Shown one piece after another: positions 10,765 to 22,440 of a stretch of 64,000 bases of DNA. The notes below the pieces were generated by a model. The model was not told the DNA's origin. It worked only from the letters and a program-made list of their open reading frames with translations, and made no database searches. The position numbers were made by a program, and so were the translations under genes. The first letter of the stretch is position 1; each line of letters begins with the position of its first letter. Source of the stretch: Macrocystis pyrifera (Eukaryota > Sar > Phaeophyceae > Laminariales > Laminariaceae); the NCBI GenBank assembly GCA_031763025.1, contig JASSKH010000001.1, positions 22,111,142-22,175,141 on the forward strand, given 5' to 3'.

Positions 10765-12177
10765 GCAAGTCGATCAGAGTGTTCGTGTGGCGCGAGTAGT
10801 GCCGATAAGTTGATGCTATGCGGTTCCTTCGCCTTGATCGAGTCCTCGAGGCCTCGGGCATTGCGGAACATGAGCGCGTCGTCTCAAGAGAAGGCATCGC
10901 TTTCCAACCTTTGGAGGAACGTTAGTAATACCTAGCCCGCGTTACATTCGGGGAATCAGTTGTCACTCGTAAAACGTTCCGATTGTTAAAAAAAAATACG
11001 ACCGTATTCAATAGGAGTGGTCGGCGCCAGCGTGTGTGCAGTATATGTACAAGGCTTTGGTTTGTCAGATCGGCATTCATTGAAAAACGAGCATAACCGA
11101 GAGATCTTATACTCCCAAAATTGATACAAAAAACACATATACGTCCGGTATTTTAGCCATGTAGAGGTACATGAAATAAGCAATCGGGAAAAAGATTGCT
11201 GACCCTCACTCTGATTGGCTAACGCTCCATCGTACCTGTTCTTGGCTGGAAAGGCTGAGGTATACGTCCCTCGGGTTGCTCACCCGGTCTTCACCCTTTG
11301 TGTTCAACTGCACCCCTAAATGGTCCAGTCTAAACACGTCGCTGGCAACTGCAATACGGCCAGTCGTCAACACGGGCTGTCGGGACTTTTTGCCAGGTCA
11401 CCTGAGCTGTTATCACAAACACACGGAGAGACTGCGAAAAAACCAAGGGTGTTGTCCTTCACGTAGTACTGTGGCCGACGCTGCCGTCATCATTCAATCG
11501 GAGCCACGACGGGGGTAGGTAGGTACTCGGTAAGTCCCATCCTGAATGTTTGAGCATGTGCCCCTCACGCTGCCCCGATAGGTCTACGCTTCACATCGAT
11601 CGACGCTTGATTGCCTGCATGTCTGGTGTACGGCTGTCCCTTTCTGCGTCATGTATTCTGGAACCATCCTCACTATATAGGATTATCCCATGGTAAACAA
11701 TGCACTGGTTCATAAGGCAACCCTGCTATTCGTTTCCACCATTTCGCTGGACGAAATTTCTACCCCTTACCCTCTAACTACCAAGTTGTCTCTAAGACAA
11801 CCTTTCAAATAGACCCTTCCTCTTTGGTTGCCACGTCCACGACAGATGCTTTCAATTTTAGACATCGTCGAAGCGGGTGGGAGTTTGTCCCGCCCCCTTC
11901 TCCCAGCGTGCATGCGCTTCCACTACCCCTAAATAAAACAGGCAGATGAGGGGGGGGGCTGCACCGCCCTCTTTCCCCCCTCGAGCTCACACCTTCCCTC
12001 ATAAGAACAAACGAAACGCGGTCGATCTCCCTACCGACCGCTCTCCGCGAGTGCAACGCCTCCCATCACGAGGTCTCGTTTTATATTGTACTTACGACAG
12101 TTCTGTTATATTCGTCAGCCCCATCTGGTTACTTGTCTCGGCCGTCTCTCGTTCTCCCTTGCCCCGTCCCGAAGCTC

Positions 12178-12210
12178 CTTCCTTCCTTCCTTCCTTCCTT
12201 CCTTCCTTCT
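12178..12210. repeat. (TTCC)n microsatellite
   Basis: About seven to eight consecutive CTTC tetranucleotide units in the pyrimidine-rich block. Confidence 0.9.
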
Positions 12211-14205
12211 TGTTAACCGCCTCCGGGCCTTGCTCGCCACCAATTTGTTCTCTCGACTATTTTCCCCGAGTTCAACTCGAATTCTTCCGGAATCGGTATC
12301 GCCCCCGCTCCCCTCCATCCGTCCCCTTACGTTTCCCCTACGTATGTAAATGCCACTCCTCAAGCATTGAGTGGGTTGTTCCTGACCGTACCTCCAGCCT
12401 TCCGCCCCTCAATACGTCATTGAGGGAGCTTCTTCCGGCAGCTCGTCGCTTTTGTGCAAGCGAAACATTCCCTTAAACAGACCTACTATCCCTCCGCCCG
12501 CCCCCGCTCCAAACCTCCAAACCTCTTCCGTTCTTGGTCTCCCTGTCATGCCCTGAACCCCACTTCTACAATGACTGCCTCCTGCCTTCCCCCAACTGCT
12601 CGTTTTGTCTGAAGAACGCCACACCCCCCCCCCTCCACAAGCAAATCATATTGTGGAACGCCCCGTTTTGCCTGGTGACAAGATCAGAAAGTAGGACAAG
12701 ACCAAGTTTTATCCATACCACCCTTGCGCTCACTCCCCATAGTGGGATAATATCCAGCGTCCTCGTTGGCATTCCCCATGGCGACGGCCTCCTCAATCTC
12801 TGATGGCTGCCCTTGATTACGGGTGCCCTCTTTTGATGCCCTGTTTCTCCAGTCTGATCAACGGGCTCCCTGCCGGTAGTGACAATCCCACGAACTGCTC
12901 GTGGTATACATTTCATTGCTACCAACGTGCCTGCGATATTGGCCTCGTTGGTTCCTGTCTCCGCTTAACATTGCCTCCTCCGTTGGACCAACTCTGCCGC
13001 GAGCTCTTTTTCTCGAATAGTTTTCTGCAGCGAGCCCCCCTTCACGACTGACAACCTCCAGCTCACCGACACCCTTTAATTAGCCTCGTAAATATTTCGA
13101 GTCGAAGCTGCAACTCTTCCAGACGCGTACATACTCTTGTGCAGTATCTCCGAATTCATCTGCCGATCCCCGTACCCCAATTTATGCACCTGCCAAGCGG
13201 TTCCGGGACATTCCGCCTCCAGTTTGTCGGGGAATCTGTGCTTCCCCCCATGTCGTCAGTCCGTCTGCAAGCCTGTTAGCGAACCTCCGTACATGCCTTG
13301 TAAACACCAATGCTTCGATTACTAGTCAACGCCCCAGCTTGCGTATTCTTCTTCCCCTCACCGCGGCAACTCTTCACCCATGCTACGACCGCCTCGTTGT
13401 CCGCTCCCCCCCTCCTGACCGGTCCCTCTCCAACCATGCTTAACGTCACCCACGTCGTTGTCGTCATGGCCATGGCCTTCAGCAAGTTGATGGAAAGAAC
13501 ATCGTCCCCCGCCTGACCCCGTCTAATCGTACGCATCTCCCGTACACTCCTGTCTCCATGCACAGAGTCCCCCTAATCGCAGTTTCGGATGCATCCCAAA
13601 ACCACGCTCTACTCGGAAATTCTGAACGAAAATGAAGGACGACGCTGTTACACTCTGCCGCCGCACCCCCCCTTCTCCAGGAACCATCTCCGCCACCCCA
13701 CGTTGGCCATCGACTCGCGCGAACAATCCAAAAACAGCTTGCCTCGCTTCTGTCTGCTTCCTGTGCTTGCCCCAACTCCCCCCTTTCCCCCCGGCCCGCT
13801 CCACCAGGTCAATATGTAGGTTCGTAAACCACAGAAGCCGACGGACGAAGTACCGTCCGGGCCGGATCGCGCAGGACACGTGGTGCAACTTCCCTGCCAA
13901 CCAACGACGTTGCCATTTATCAACCCGTGGACTACTCTGCCAATGCGTGCGCACGCGACTCGTCTACTTTCCTCGCTGGCAGTACAATAGCCTTACTTGC
14001 CGTGTCACTACCGAACCTAAACGCCCCCTGGTGCATTGCCCAACCCGTGGTCTTCTTCTGCAATAGCAGCGGCTGTTCCCCGCGCACTTCTCGCCCTTCG
14101 ATTGAAAATGAATGAACCCTAACGATCGTGACAAGTCCGAAACACCACATCTCTTCTTTACCCCGATGTGTATTCCTTCGAGATGGCACCATCGACGAAA
14201 ATTAC

Positions 14206-14315
14206 TATTACGGGGGTACATAGTTAATAGGACCTATGGCACACACAAACACCTATATATTTACCTATTTTTAATAACAAAATTTGGTCCCATTAACTAT
14301 GGACCCCCGTAGTAC
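14206..14315. mobile_element. MITE copy 4
   Basis: Full-length copy with TATTACGGGGG and CCCCCGTAGTA ends, inserted in the pyrimidine-rich block in the opposite internal orientation to copies 1-3. Confidence 0.8.
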
Positions 14316-15889
14316 AAAGGCTAGACCGCTCGTCCCTCCCCGCTTCGGTGGTCGCACGGTGCATTCTGCCGGTCAGCGGACAACCGGGCGCCCTGTGTTT
14401 GGCGCTACCGTTACGTGCTCTACCGCGCTGTCCTCCGCCGGCGAGAACGAGGGAAGGGAAGCGGTCTGCGGGACGGGATGTCTGCGCGCGGCCGGTATTT
14501 GGACCGGCTAGCGGTACGCGAGCTCCCCACCCCAGCGCCGTATGAAGTCCACGCCCCGGCGACGTATGAACGCCCGGCGAAAAGTTCCCTATCTGTCTGT
14601 TTCTACCTCTCAGGGTGTTTCCGTGCGCCTTACCATTGTCCGCCCCTGCTCCTGACGGCTCCCCGTCCCCGGAGTTTCCGGCCGCCTCTTGCCCTCAGGC
14701 TGCTCCGTACCTTGGACCCGGAGGGTCACCTGCCTCGTTGTCCTGGTCTTCGTCGCGGTGCTGGTGGATGTTTGAGGAGGCGTTTCAGGCGCACCATCCT
14801 GACGCTCTCACGAGTCCCGAAACTAGAAGCAGACGATGCCTGACGAACTCTCGGCGACGCTCCCTGCTCGGCGGCCGACTCTCTCCTGCTCGTGCAGGGG
14901 CCTCGCCCGTTTGCTGTATCTCCTTGTTATAACGCTACCCCGATGGTTCAACGCTTCACATTGGTCCGCGGGTGATATAGTGCATGTCTGATGTACAGTT
15001 GTTTCTTTCTGCCCTGTTGTACCCTGGAACCATCCTTTCCAACCATATATATTATATATTGTATGTATTGCTACCCCGTTATAAACATCCCATTGGTTTT
15101 CTCCCGTTGGTCCCCATCATCCAACTGGATTATCTTTGTACGCGTTACTCTCGAAAAATTCAGGTTGCCCTCCAAGACCAATTCGTCATTCCTGTACCGC
15201 ATGATACAACAAGACACGACATCTCCAACCATTTTTTTAATCTGATTTTCTCCACGTCGGGAAGAGCGTAACCGTCGAGCTATGCGTCTACGGAACACTA
15301 TCGACGACACCTTTGCGAACCCGACATTTTCGTTGTGTGTGCCCTGCTTGTCTGCTTGTTTAGAGAAAACCGTTTCGGAACTTAGGGTCATTCTTATCGG
15401 AGAGTTTTTTTTTTCCCATCATTTCCATATTTTTTTCGCGCAATTTTTCTTCATCTTCCAGATTTTCCTGATTTTTTTTCTTTCCAAATATGTGAAGTAT
15501 AACTTTCCTGATTTTTTGGCTTGTGGAAAATTTCACAAATAGTGCCAGAACGCCTCCGTAGCTTGATATGCATCTCCGATTACTTCCAAAGTTTAGAAAT
15601 TCTGGAGAATAAGCTCTCCGATAAGAATGAGCCTTACGCCCGTGGTATATAGCACGTCCAGCACGGGGGCAATACATCACGATGTATTCCTCTCCGAAAC
15701 ATTATGACGCGTATGATACTGAACAGCCTACCACTCTGCATGCCCGGCTCGAGGGTAACGTCCGGCACGCGACCGAGCACTGGCTTGTGGGACTCAGTCG
15801 AGCTTCACCTTTCACGGTGTGTCTCGGGCAGCCATCTTCTTTCGTGTTTGGCTGAACGCTTGAGACTTCTGCACGGTGATATGGCGCAG

Positions 15890-16017
15890 TTTAAGGCGAG
15901 GCAGGGTACGAAGCGAGAGGAAGGCGAAGGAAAAGCCAAGCAAGCGCTACGCGAGCAGCTGGACCAATGTCTCAAGAGGCTGGAGGAAGCGGAGGAGGGC
16001 GCGGCGGCGAGAATCAG
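15890..16017 (+). CDS. Coiled-coil protein gene, exon 6
   Basis: The exon follows a GGCGCAG acceptor in phase 0 and encodes FKARQGTKREEGEGKAKQAL and LDQCLKRLEEAEEGAAARI, ending at CAG|GTGAAG in phase 2. The phase change is matched by the acceptor of the next exon at 18754, which supports the chain of exons as one gene. The composition is Glu/Lys/Arg/Ala-rich. Confidence 0.55.
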
Positions 16018-16366
16018 GTGAAGGTTCGATCGCATCCGAACTGGTCCGACAACTTTTTTGTGTTGTCATCACTCTTAGTTTTCAATTCAACCCATGGGAG
16101 GTTATGTCAAACTAACGATGTTTGATGGCGAACTGCGCGCTGCGGTGTACCAGGTAATATGTACGGGCCCCTTTTGCGAGGCGTGACAATAAGGCGTGCA
16201 GAGCTGAGCGGAAAGTGACACGCTCTGCGAGAAGTGAGGGGTAATTTTTCAGAAGGCGACGTTGCCACGGCTTTGCGTGGGAGAGGAATAGAACACATTG
16301 CGTAGTCTTGCGTTGGTCGTCTGAAGGGGGTTGCGTACATAATTGCTTCAGTCGGGGCCCTCCAGG

Positions 16367-16471
16367 AGGGAGGCTCGTAGTAAGTAGGACCAAATATTGT
16401 TAGTAAAAATTGTGAAATGCATAGGCTTTTGTGTATACTGTAGGTCCTGTTTACTATGGTCCCCCGTAGTA
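16367..16471. mobile_element. MITE copy 5, left end degenerate
   Basis: The right arm (TTTACTATGGTCCCCCGTAGTA) and centre match the family, while the left terminal repeat is eroded or rearranged (GGGAGGCTCGTAG). Confidence 0.65.
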
Positions 16472-17082
16472 GCGGTGTACGATTTGAGCCAGCTTCACAA
16501 AAATTATCGAAAATTAAGAGTGTACACAAACTCCTCATTGCAACTTCATTCCGAAAACAATCCCACGTGGTTGATTGAGTTAGGCATTCTTGAAAAAAAA
16601 AGAAGGTTAAAGCTGTGGGTCAAGTTCTACACGCCCCTCGATTCGGGGCCCTTTGCGCCTCAGTTTTTTTTTTTTCAGAACCGCTTTCTGGCGTTGGTCA
16701 CGACTAGAGAAGGCGATACGGCATACCCTTAACAAGACAAGTTGCATTATTGCACGTCATATGGCGGCCATCGTGCGTGTCCCAGTAGAATTGATATTGG
16801 CGTGGCAGCCCTACAGTAGATCGGAAAAGATGCTGCTGCTGCTGCTCGGCGATGCCCACCTGGGTGTTGTCTCCATGCCTGTGAGGCCTTCCCTTCCACT
16901 TGCGCGTTGGCCACTGCTGCAGCCGTGACCCACCAAAATAATTCGGACCTCGAAAGGCGAAGAGGTGCGTGCTTCGAGAAAATAACATCAAGAATATACC
17001 TGGTATTGAAAAAAAATAGTTCAAACAGTTCGCCACACAATGAACTTAATACTGTAAAACAGGCAAGGCATACAAAAACTTA

Positions 17083-17192
17083 TATTACGGGCGGCCATAG
17101 TAAGTGGGACCAAATATTATTAGAAAAAAATAGGTCAATATGTAGTTTTTTGTGTATACCGTAGGTCCTATTTACTATGGTCCCCCGTAATA
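17083..17192. mobile_element. MITE copy 6
   Basis: Full-length copy, TATTACGGGCGGCC to CCCCCGTAATA. Confidence 0.78.
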
Positions 17193-17655
17193 GTAGTTTG
17201 TAGTGTATCTTCCAATGTTTTACGCATCATCTTATTTTATATGCGAAGTATTTGCTAAGCCGTTGGGCTTTGCCGGCGTGAGGTCGAATCTCATCGCCGA
17301 CGCAAATATTAACTCCCTGCTTCACGAGATGGTCCCAAGTGACGTGGTAGTGTACCCCACTGCCAGGTGTGGTACTTTTCTTCCGCACGATCAAGGCGAA
17401 AGGAGGGAACCTCCGTCACTTTGTCAGAGAGGGGACGAGAGAGTGCCGAGGAGGTGGTGGGTTCGCCCCGGGCATCGACACATCGGCCTTTTTTGGCACC
17501 GAATACGTTTGGGTGATTACAAGATTCTCAGATGGTTTCTACAGTCTGCTTCCGTATTTTCCAATCGTACACGTGAGACGATTGTTCTGCGTACAATTCC
17601 CAAAACCTGTCCTCCACAGCAGTGGTATGGTACTTAGAGATTTAGTCCTTGCTGG

Positions 17656-17761
17656 TACGGAGGACAATAGTAAATAGGACCGAATATTGTTTGTAAAAAT
17701 AGGTAAATATATAGGTTTTTGTGTGTACCGTAGGTCCTATTTACTATGGCCCCCCTTAATA
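17656..17761. mobile_element. MITE copy 7
   Basis: Nearly full-length copy. The left end starts TACGGAGGAC, having lost a few terminal bases, and the right end reads CCCCCTTAATA. Confidence 0.7.
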
Positions 17762-18181
17762 GCGGTACGGCCCGCCCGTGGCGCCAGCCCCGCGTTTCCC
17801 ATCGTAGCCGTGAGTACCGGGTATGGTAGTACTCGCAGTGTGCTTTTATATCTTGTATTGTCCAGGTACCTTGTGTTTTTTTGTATTGTTATGATCAGAT
17901 TTGCCATCCTTCAATATGCGGCATGAGCTTCGACGTCGATCGCTCGCAAAACAAAACATCCCAGAAAGAACAAAGACGACCTATAGAAACCAAAAAAAGG
18001 AAACTTTTTGCACCAAGTCTAACTCCCCTTTGTACCTGCCGCGGTACTTCAAGCTTGACATCGATCTACTCCACTCGCTTGCTGTCCTTGTCCCACCCTC
18101 CCTTGCGTACTTACCAGATGTATTGCACTGGTGTATTGTGTCTTGTCTGGTATATACCTTCCCTCGGGCTCAATATATGTC

Positions 18182-18275
18182 TATTACGGGGGTCCATAGT
18201 TAATAGGACCTATGGTATACATAAAAACCTACATATTCACCTATTTTTACTGACAATATCTGGTCCTATTTACTA
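18182..18275. mobile_element. MITE copy 8, truncated by an adjoining SINE
   Basis: The left end TATTACGGGGGTCC is intact, but the right terminal repeat is missing: the element stops at CTATTTACTA and runs straight into the T-run of the SINE on the minus strand. Confidence 0.7.
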
Positions 18276-18589
18276 TTTTTTTTTTTTTTTAATCATCACT
18301 TTTACTTGCCAGCCTAGCTCGTAGGAGGTTTTATACCCTCAGCGATCTTCTGGACAAGCCGTGGCCACAGGTGTCGTCCCTTCTCCCCCCCAGTACGTGC
18401 CTTTATTTTTTGTCGCGCATAGGGTTCAGAGTTCCCACTGCTCGTCGATTTTCATCGAATGTACAGCTAACTCACGCTCTCACTGATCAATTTTATGCAA
18501 GAAAAGTCCCTACGAGCATGCACTCGGTGAGACTCGAACCCACGCAATTGATCTTGATAGGCTCCCGGACCACCTACCAAGCCACCGGG
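18276..18589 (-). mobile_element. tRNA-derived SINE copy A
   Basis: On the minus strand the element begins CCCGGTGGCTTGGTAGGTGG (A-box-like) and carries GGGTTCGAGTCTC (B-box-like), then a conserved body with GAAAATCGACGAGCAGTGGG and ACCACGGCTTGTCCAGAAG, and ends in an A-rich tail. The same unit occurs at 27099, 39773 and 49893. A direct repeat of about 35 bases (CTTCCCTCGGGCTCAATAT core) flanks the combined MITE and SINE at about 18153-18187 and 18590-18623. Confidence 0.75.
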
Positions 18590-18753
18590 TATACCTTCCC
18601 TCGGGCTCAATATCTGTCTATTAATAGTCTGAAGGGTTCCCTAGTGGTGAGAGGCTAAGGGTTAAGGTACAGACTCATGTGCATCATTACTCACTCGGCC
18701 GACCCCACACGCCGACTTCGCCCGCGAATAACACGCTGCCCCCCCCTCGGCAG

Positions 18754-19051
18754 GCACGCGGAAGAAGAAGCCCTGGCGCTGAAAGGCGCACTGTCCGCGA
18801 CGGAATGCCGCCTGGCCGAGATGGAAACCCTCGAGGCCGACGTCGTATCTCGGGGACAAGAAATCAACGAGTGCCGCGAGGAGACCGTGGCACTCAAGAA
18901 CGCCTTAAGTAATGCGAACTCCAGGCTGGTGGGAATGGATGCCCTCGGTGCGGACGTGAAAGCTCGAACGGAAGAGCTGGAGGAGTGCCAGCAGAAAAGG
19001 CGTTCGAGCGAGGAGGACCTGGTGAAGGAGAGAGGCCGCACGCAGCACTTG
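18754..19051 (+). CDS. Coiled-coil protein gene, exon 7
   Basis: The exon follows a C-rich tract and CGGCAG acceptor, opens in phase 2, and encodes two related heptad repeats: ETLEADVVSRGQEINECREE and DALGADVKARTEELEECQQK, each preceded by ALKGALS or ALKNALSN. This internal duplication of about 43 residues (about 130 bases) suggests growth of the rod by duplication. It ends at a strong donor, TTG|GTGAGT, in phase 0. If that donor is not used the frame reads on into a poly-G-encoded glycine run and stops near 19183. No further exon was identified with confidence downstream. Confidence 0.55.
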
Positions 19052-19078
19052 GTGAGTGGGGCGGGAGGGGGGGCGAGA

Positions 19079-19100
19079 GGGGGGGGGGGGGGGGGGGGGG
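19079..19100. repeat. Poly-G run
   Basis: An uninterrupted G run of about 22 bases lies just after the donor of coiled-coil exon 7. Exact length in raw data is unreliable. Confidence 0.85.
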
Positions 19101-19859
19101 CTACCACGCACATACAGATACGCGGCTGTTTCTGGTTGACCGTTGTGTCGGGTCTGTCTGTCTGTGATCCTGGGACGCGTTGAAATTTCTGCGCACTTCG
19201 GCGAAGGTGGGGTAAATTTGCATGATGTCCAATAGTATCGATTGCATGTGTTAGCGGGCTTGCTGATTGGTTCGTCGCTTGAAACGGCTGCCTCCAATCA
19301 ATATGATTTTTTGTTGTGTTCTTGGTTTTTCTTGCTACCAGATGTATTTTTCGTTTCGGTATTTTTTTTTGTAAATTTTTGTAATGGTTGTTCAATAACT
19401 TCGTCTTCCCGAATTCGGAAAATAAATAATTATTTCCGCTTTTCCAGTACGATTTTATTTTATCACACTTTTATTTTTACGTATCTCGTCTATCGATATC
19501 TATATACTCGTATATATAATTTTTATATACACGTACAGCAGTAGTAGTAGTCACGATAGTTACCCCGATAATTATCTCCAATTTTGCGATTTTGACCTCC
19601 CACAATGTCCTTGTTCGTATGAGATACCAGGTGTCAGGTAGGTCTTTTGTTTGTCTTGGTGGGTGGCAAGCCTCTCTGTTGTTGGCGGTGCTGTCTGTTC
19701 TTGGTGCTGCTTTCTGTTTCTGTTTTTTTTTGTTTCGTTTGTCTTGGTGGGTTGGTTGTCTGTCGCATCTCCTCCGGGAAGGCACTACACTTATTTGCTT
19801 GCGTACTCCTTTTCTTTCTTTCTCTCTTTGTCGTGCGCCTTTATCTCTAGAAACAATAT

Positions 19860-20240
19860 ATCTGGATCGCTGTTGTTAACTTTGTTTTGTTGTGCCTGCC
19901 GTACCCAGCACGATCGCATGGCATTGCACTGCTGTTGTCTTGTCTATACTTTTATTTCCTTCCTAGAATGCGGCAAATAAATGTATATACGCGCATATCT
20001 CTGTCATAGTTCGTGTTGTGGCCACATATCTTGCGTACACCAATATATATAGGATTAAGAATCGGCACGGGCACTGTGGGTGTGCTGGTTGCCAACGGGT
20101 AGAAAAAAAACGATCTAACGTGAAGAACACAACAATCAGCAGTACGTACTGCTGCTGTTCTACGAGTACTGCTGTGTGTCGGGACTCCGGAGACAAAAAA
20201 GAGTGTCGTTCATCATCACGCCGGAACCGTACATCAAGAC
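19860..20240. repeat. snRNA-cluster flanking repeat, copy at 19.9 kb
   Basis: CCCAGCACGATCGCATGGCA...TTGCACTG and AGAATCGGCACGGGCACT...AACGGGTAGAAA have diverged counterparts in the same order at about 40950-41120, next to a U1 gene. I infer that larger blocks carrying snRNA genes were duplicated and then diverged. Confidence 0.4.
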
Positions 20241-20408
20241 TACATGTACCTGTAGCTCGTGACACCTTGCTCCACAATTGTAGGGTGGTTTCGTGCTCGT
20301 GGAGCAAAAGCAACTATTTTAATAACGTCGTACCCAGCTGGAATCTGGTATATTTTACATTTGAGGACAAAGCGTCTCATCGATTTAAAACGGTGTTCCG
20401 CGCACTCC

Positions 20409-20421
20409 ATATCTCCGGCTG
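20409..20421 (+). promoter_or_regulatory. snRNA proximal sequence element of U2 (class A)
   Basis: ATATCTCCGGCTG begins exactly 60 bases before the U2 start. The same 13 bases sit at -60 in eight of the nine U2 copies on either strand, although other upstream sequence differs between the two U2 classes. Position and conservation fit the PSE of snRNA promoters. Confidence 0.65.
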
Positions 20422-20468
20422 CTGGACTCTAGGGTATATGTTTGGGGCACAATGTCGTGGTAGAAAGC

Positions 20469-20660
20469 ATACCTTCTCGGCCTTTTGGCTAAGATCATGT
20501 GTAGTATCTGTTCTAATCAGTGTGAAAACTGATTGACACTCATCGAGTGTCATTTTCACACCTGTTTTTGAAACTGCCGGGTTTAGCGCTGCTTGCAGTG
20601 TTCCGGCTGGATTTCCTCGGCATTTCACTACCGCCTTGTGAGGTCCGTCCCCTCGGGGAC
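20469..20660 (+). ncRNA. U2 spliceosomal RNA, class A copy 1
   Basis: U2 pairs with the intron branch site in the spliceosome. The 192-base sequence begins ATACCTTCTCGGCCTTTTGG with canonical stem-loop I, followed by the invariant branch-site recognition region GTGTAGTATCTG. Stem IIa (AATCAGT/ACTGATT), a IIb hairpin (GACACTC/GAGTGTC), the Sm site (TGTTTTTGA) and a terminal hairpin GTCCCC/GGGGAC are all visible. About 220 bases of upstream sequence are nearly identical to those of the copy at 63801. A long open frame on the opposite strand (CCPRGDGPHKAV) is only the antisense of this RNA. Confidence 0.93.
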
Positions 20661-21164
20661 AACACATCACCAAACAAACACCCTACCAAAACAGCCGTGC
20701 CTGAGCACCACATCACCGCCATCGCATTGTGCTCTCGGTAAAATCCTTCTCCTCGATTTTGCATCACCAATCACCACCACACTATGTACACACTACGTAT
20801 ATATGTTATGTGGTGTCTACTATACGCGTACGTACATACCTGCTGCTGTTCCCGGCGGAGGTACATGGACTCGTCCATATGTATCACTTTGTATTTTGTC
20901 TGAGGTGCAGATAGATGTGCTGCCGTTATCATGTATGTGTATTAGTCTTTGCTTGTTTTTTATTTTTCCCGGTGTCGTCTTCCACTCCAGAGTTGCTATG
21001 GAGCCTGTCCTGCGACCACGGACTGCATTGCATTTTCGCGATGAGTTAATGTGAGAACAACGAACAACCATCGTTTACCGTTGACCCGAGAAACCTCAGA
21101 GCCCTTCGGACCGTACGTGCCCAATGCACCACACCCCTGTATTCAATAGCCTTCTTCACCTTTA

Positions 21165-21621
21165 GAACAGGATGTTTTCGGACTTAAGGATGAAAGATTA
21201 CTTCAGGATGAAACGTAAAAATATAGAAATCGATGAAAAGATACCAAGGAAACATTTTTTTTTGTCTTCCTTTTTTTAGGGTAGGTAAAAGTCACCACAA
21301 AGCACCACCTCGCGAAGTTTTGGTCATACGATCTCGCATCGCCTCTCACCACCGCAAAAAAAAAAAAATCGAATTCTTACCCGCACCGAGAACGGCGGAA
21401 ATAGGTGAAAACCTGTTTGCGACACAGTGAGCGGCGACGCTGGGTCCTAGGACCCCAAAAAAAAACCGTGAGGTGGTGCCTTGTGGCGATATCTACCCAT
21501 CCCAGAAACGAAAAAAAAAAAAAAAGTTGGCTTCCTTGGTATTTTTTTAGAAATTTCCATTTTTTTCGCATTTCATCCTGAAGTAAAATCTTTCATCCTG
21601 AAGTCCGAAAATATCCTGTTT
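21165..21621. mobile_element. Foldback element (about 457 bp)
   Basis: The ends are inverted repeats with AACAGGAT, TTTCGGACTT, GATGAAAGATT and TTCAGGATGAAA on the left mirrored on the right. The similarity continues inward (ACCAAGGAAAC/TTCCTTGGT and CACCACCTCGC/GAGGTGGTGCC), so the whole element could fold into one long imperfect hairpin. No coding capacity. I saw no clear target duplication. Confidence 0.65.
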
Positions 21622-21879
21622 TGGCCTTCCTTTTTCTTCAGCATGTAGCCCGATTTTGCCAAAAATAGCCTTCAGAACTTTCGAAGGATGCGAGTATTAA
21701 GTCTTTTTTCGGTGCTTCACCTGCCGATTTTTCGAAAGTTTGGTCGGGCTCCTTACTGCAAATTTCAATTTATTTAACGATACGCACAAGTCAGTGTTCA
21801 CATACAGCATACGTGTATCATACTTGGCACATGGCAATTCCAGTATTTTTCTACAAAATGCAGTACAGTTTTCTGCCGA

Positions 21880-22440
21880 CTACTCATTCATCACATAGCG
21901 TCCTCTAAAAGATGCATGCCCAGATGCAAGCCCGGTGATGGCATTTTGAATTCGCTCACTGTTACGCTGCCCGCGCACGCGCGTCCTGTGCCCGCCAATA
22001 CCAACGCCTTCGGCTCGCTTCACTGAGCGGGCGTCGTCAGCCGCAAAAATCTTGTAATAGTACAACTTTGAGTAAACCAATACTCCTCCGTTAGATAGTT
22101 ATACACCTATATGCGGATAAATTTCGCCGCCGGACGCCTTTCCGCGCGGTTTCTTCACCGGGGCGAGCCCCAGCCTCGTGTGCATCCGTCGGTGCCACCG
22201 ATCTGCCTGCGCAGCCAGCACGAGTCACGCGTGCGGACAACACGTCGGAATATCGACGAAATACTGCCCTCTCAGCAACCTGGGGGGTGCTATCCCCTCT
22301 CGCGCGCCACAGAAGAGGAGTGCTTTCGTGCGTTGTCTTCGGGTGCGTTCTCTCTGACCGCGAACCCACCCAGAGGCTTCGCCAGCCTACACGGGGCTGA
22401 TCTCGTGGGGGAGGGCTGGGAGCTCGAGATCAATGTATGA
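21880..22440. other. GC-richer island with unassigned open frames
   Basis: A plus-strand frame at 22111-22437 (RINFAAGRLSARFL) and a minus-strand frame at 21880-22080 (IFAADDARSVKRAEGVGIGG) lie in sequence richer in GC than its surroundings. The second vaguely resembles copia-type pol near the protease, but not enough for a call. I regard both as probable transposon remnants. Confidence 0.2.

Larger units (their letters stand above)
11520..15200. repeat. Pyrimidine-rich block, possible degenerate retroelement
   Basis: For about 3.5 kb the plus strand is strikingly rich in C and T (poly-C, TTCC and CCTCC words). A segment at about 11565-11720 recurs in direct orientation at about 14935-15090: ACGCTTCACAT, GCATGTCTG, TTTCTGC and CTGGAACCATCC appear in the same order and spacing. 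Two diverged direct repeats enclosing a non-coding interior could be old LTRs of a large retrotransposon derivative. No gag or pol motif is visible on either strand. It forms part of the intron between coiled-coil exons 5 and 6. Confidence 0.35.

Noticed and set aside
18691-19395. 234-codon minus-strand frame opposite coiled-coil exon 7
   Set aside because: It is a shadow of a GC-rich coding exon and the poly-G run; no motif and no splice support.
20377-20673. Minus-strand frame with CCPRGDGPHKAV also seen at 31.1, 63.8 and, in part, 48.5 kb
   Set aside because: It is the antisense of U2 RNA. Its conservation is explained by the RNA gene.
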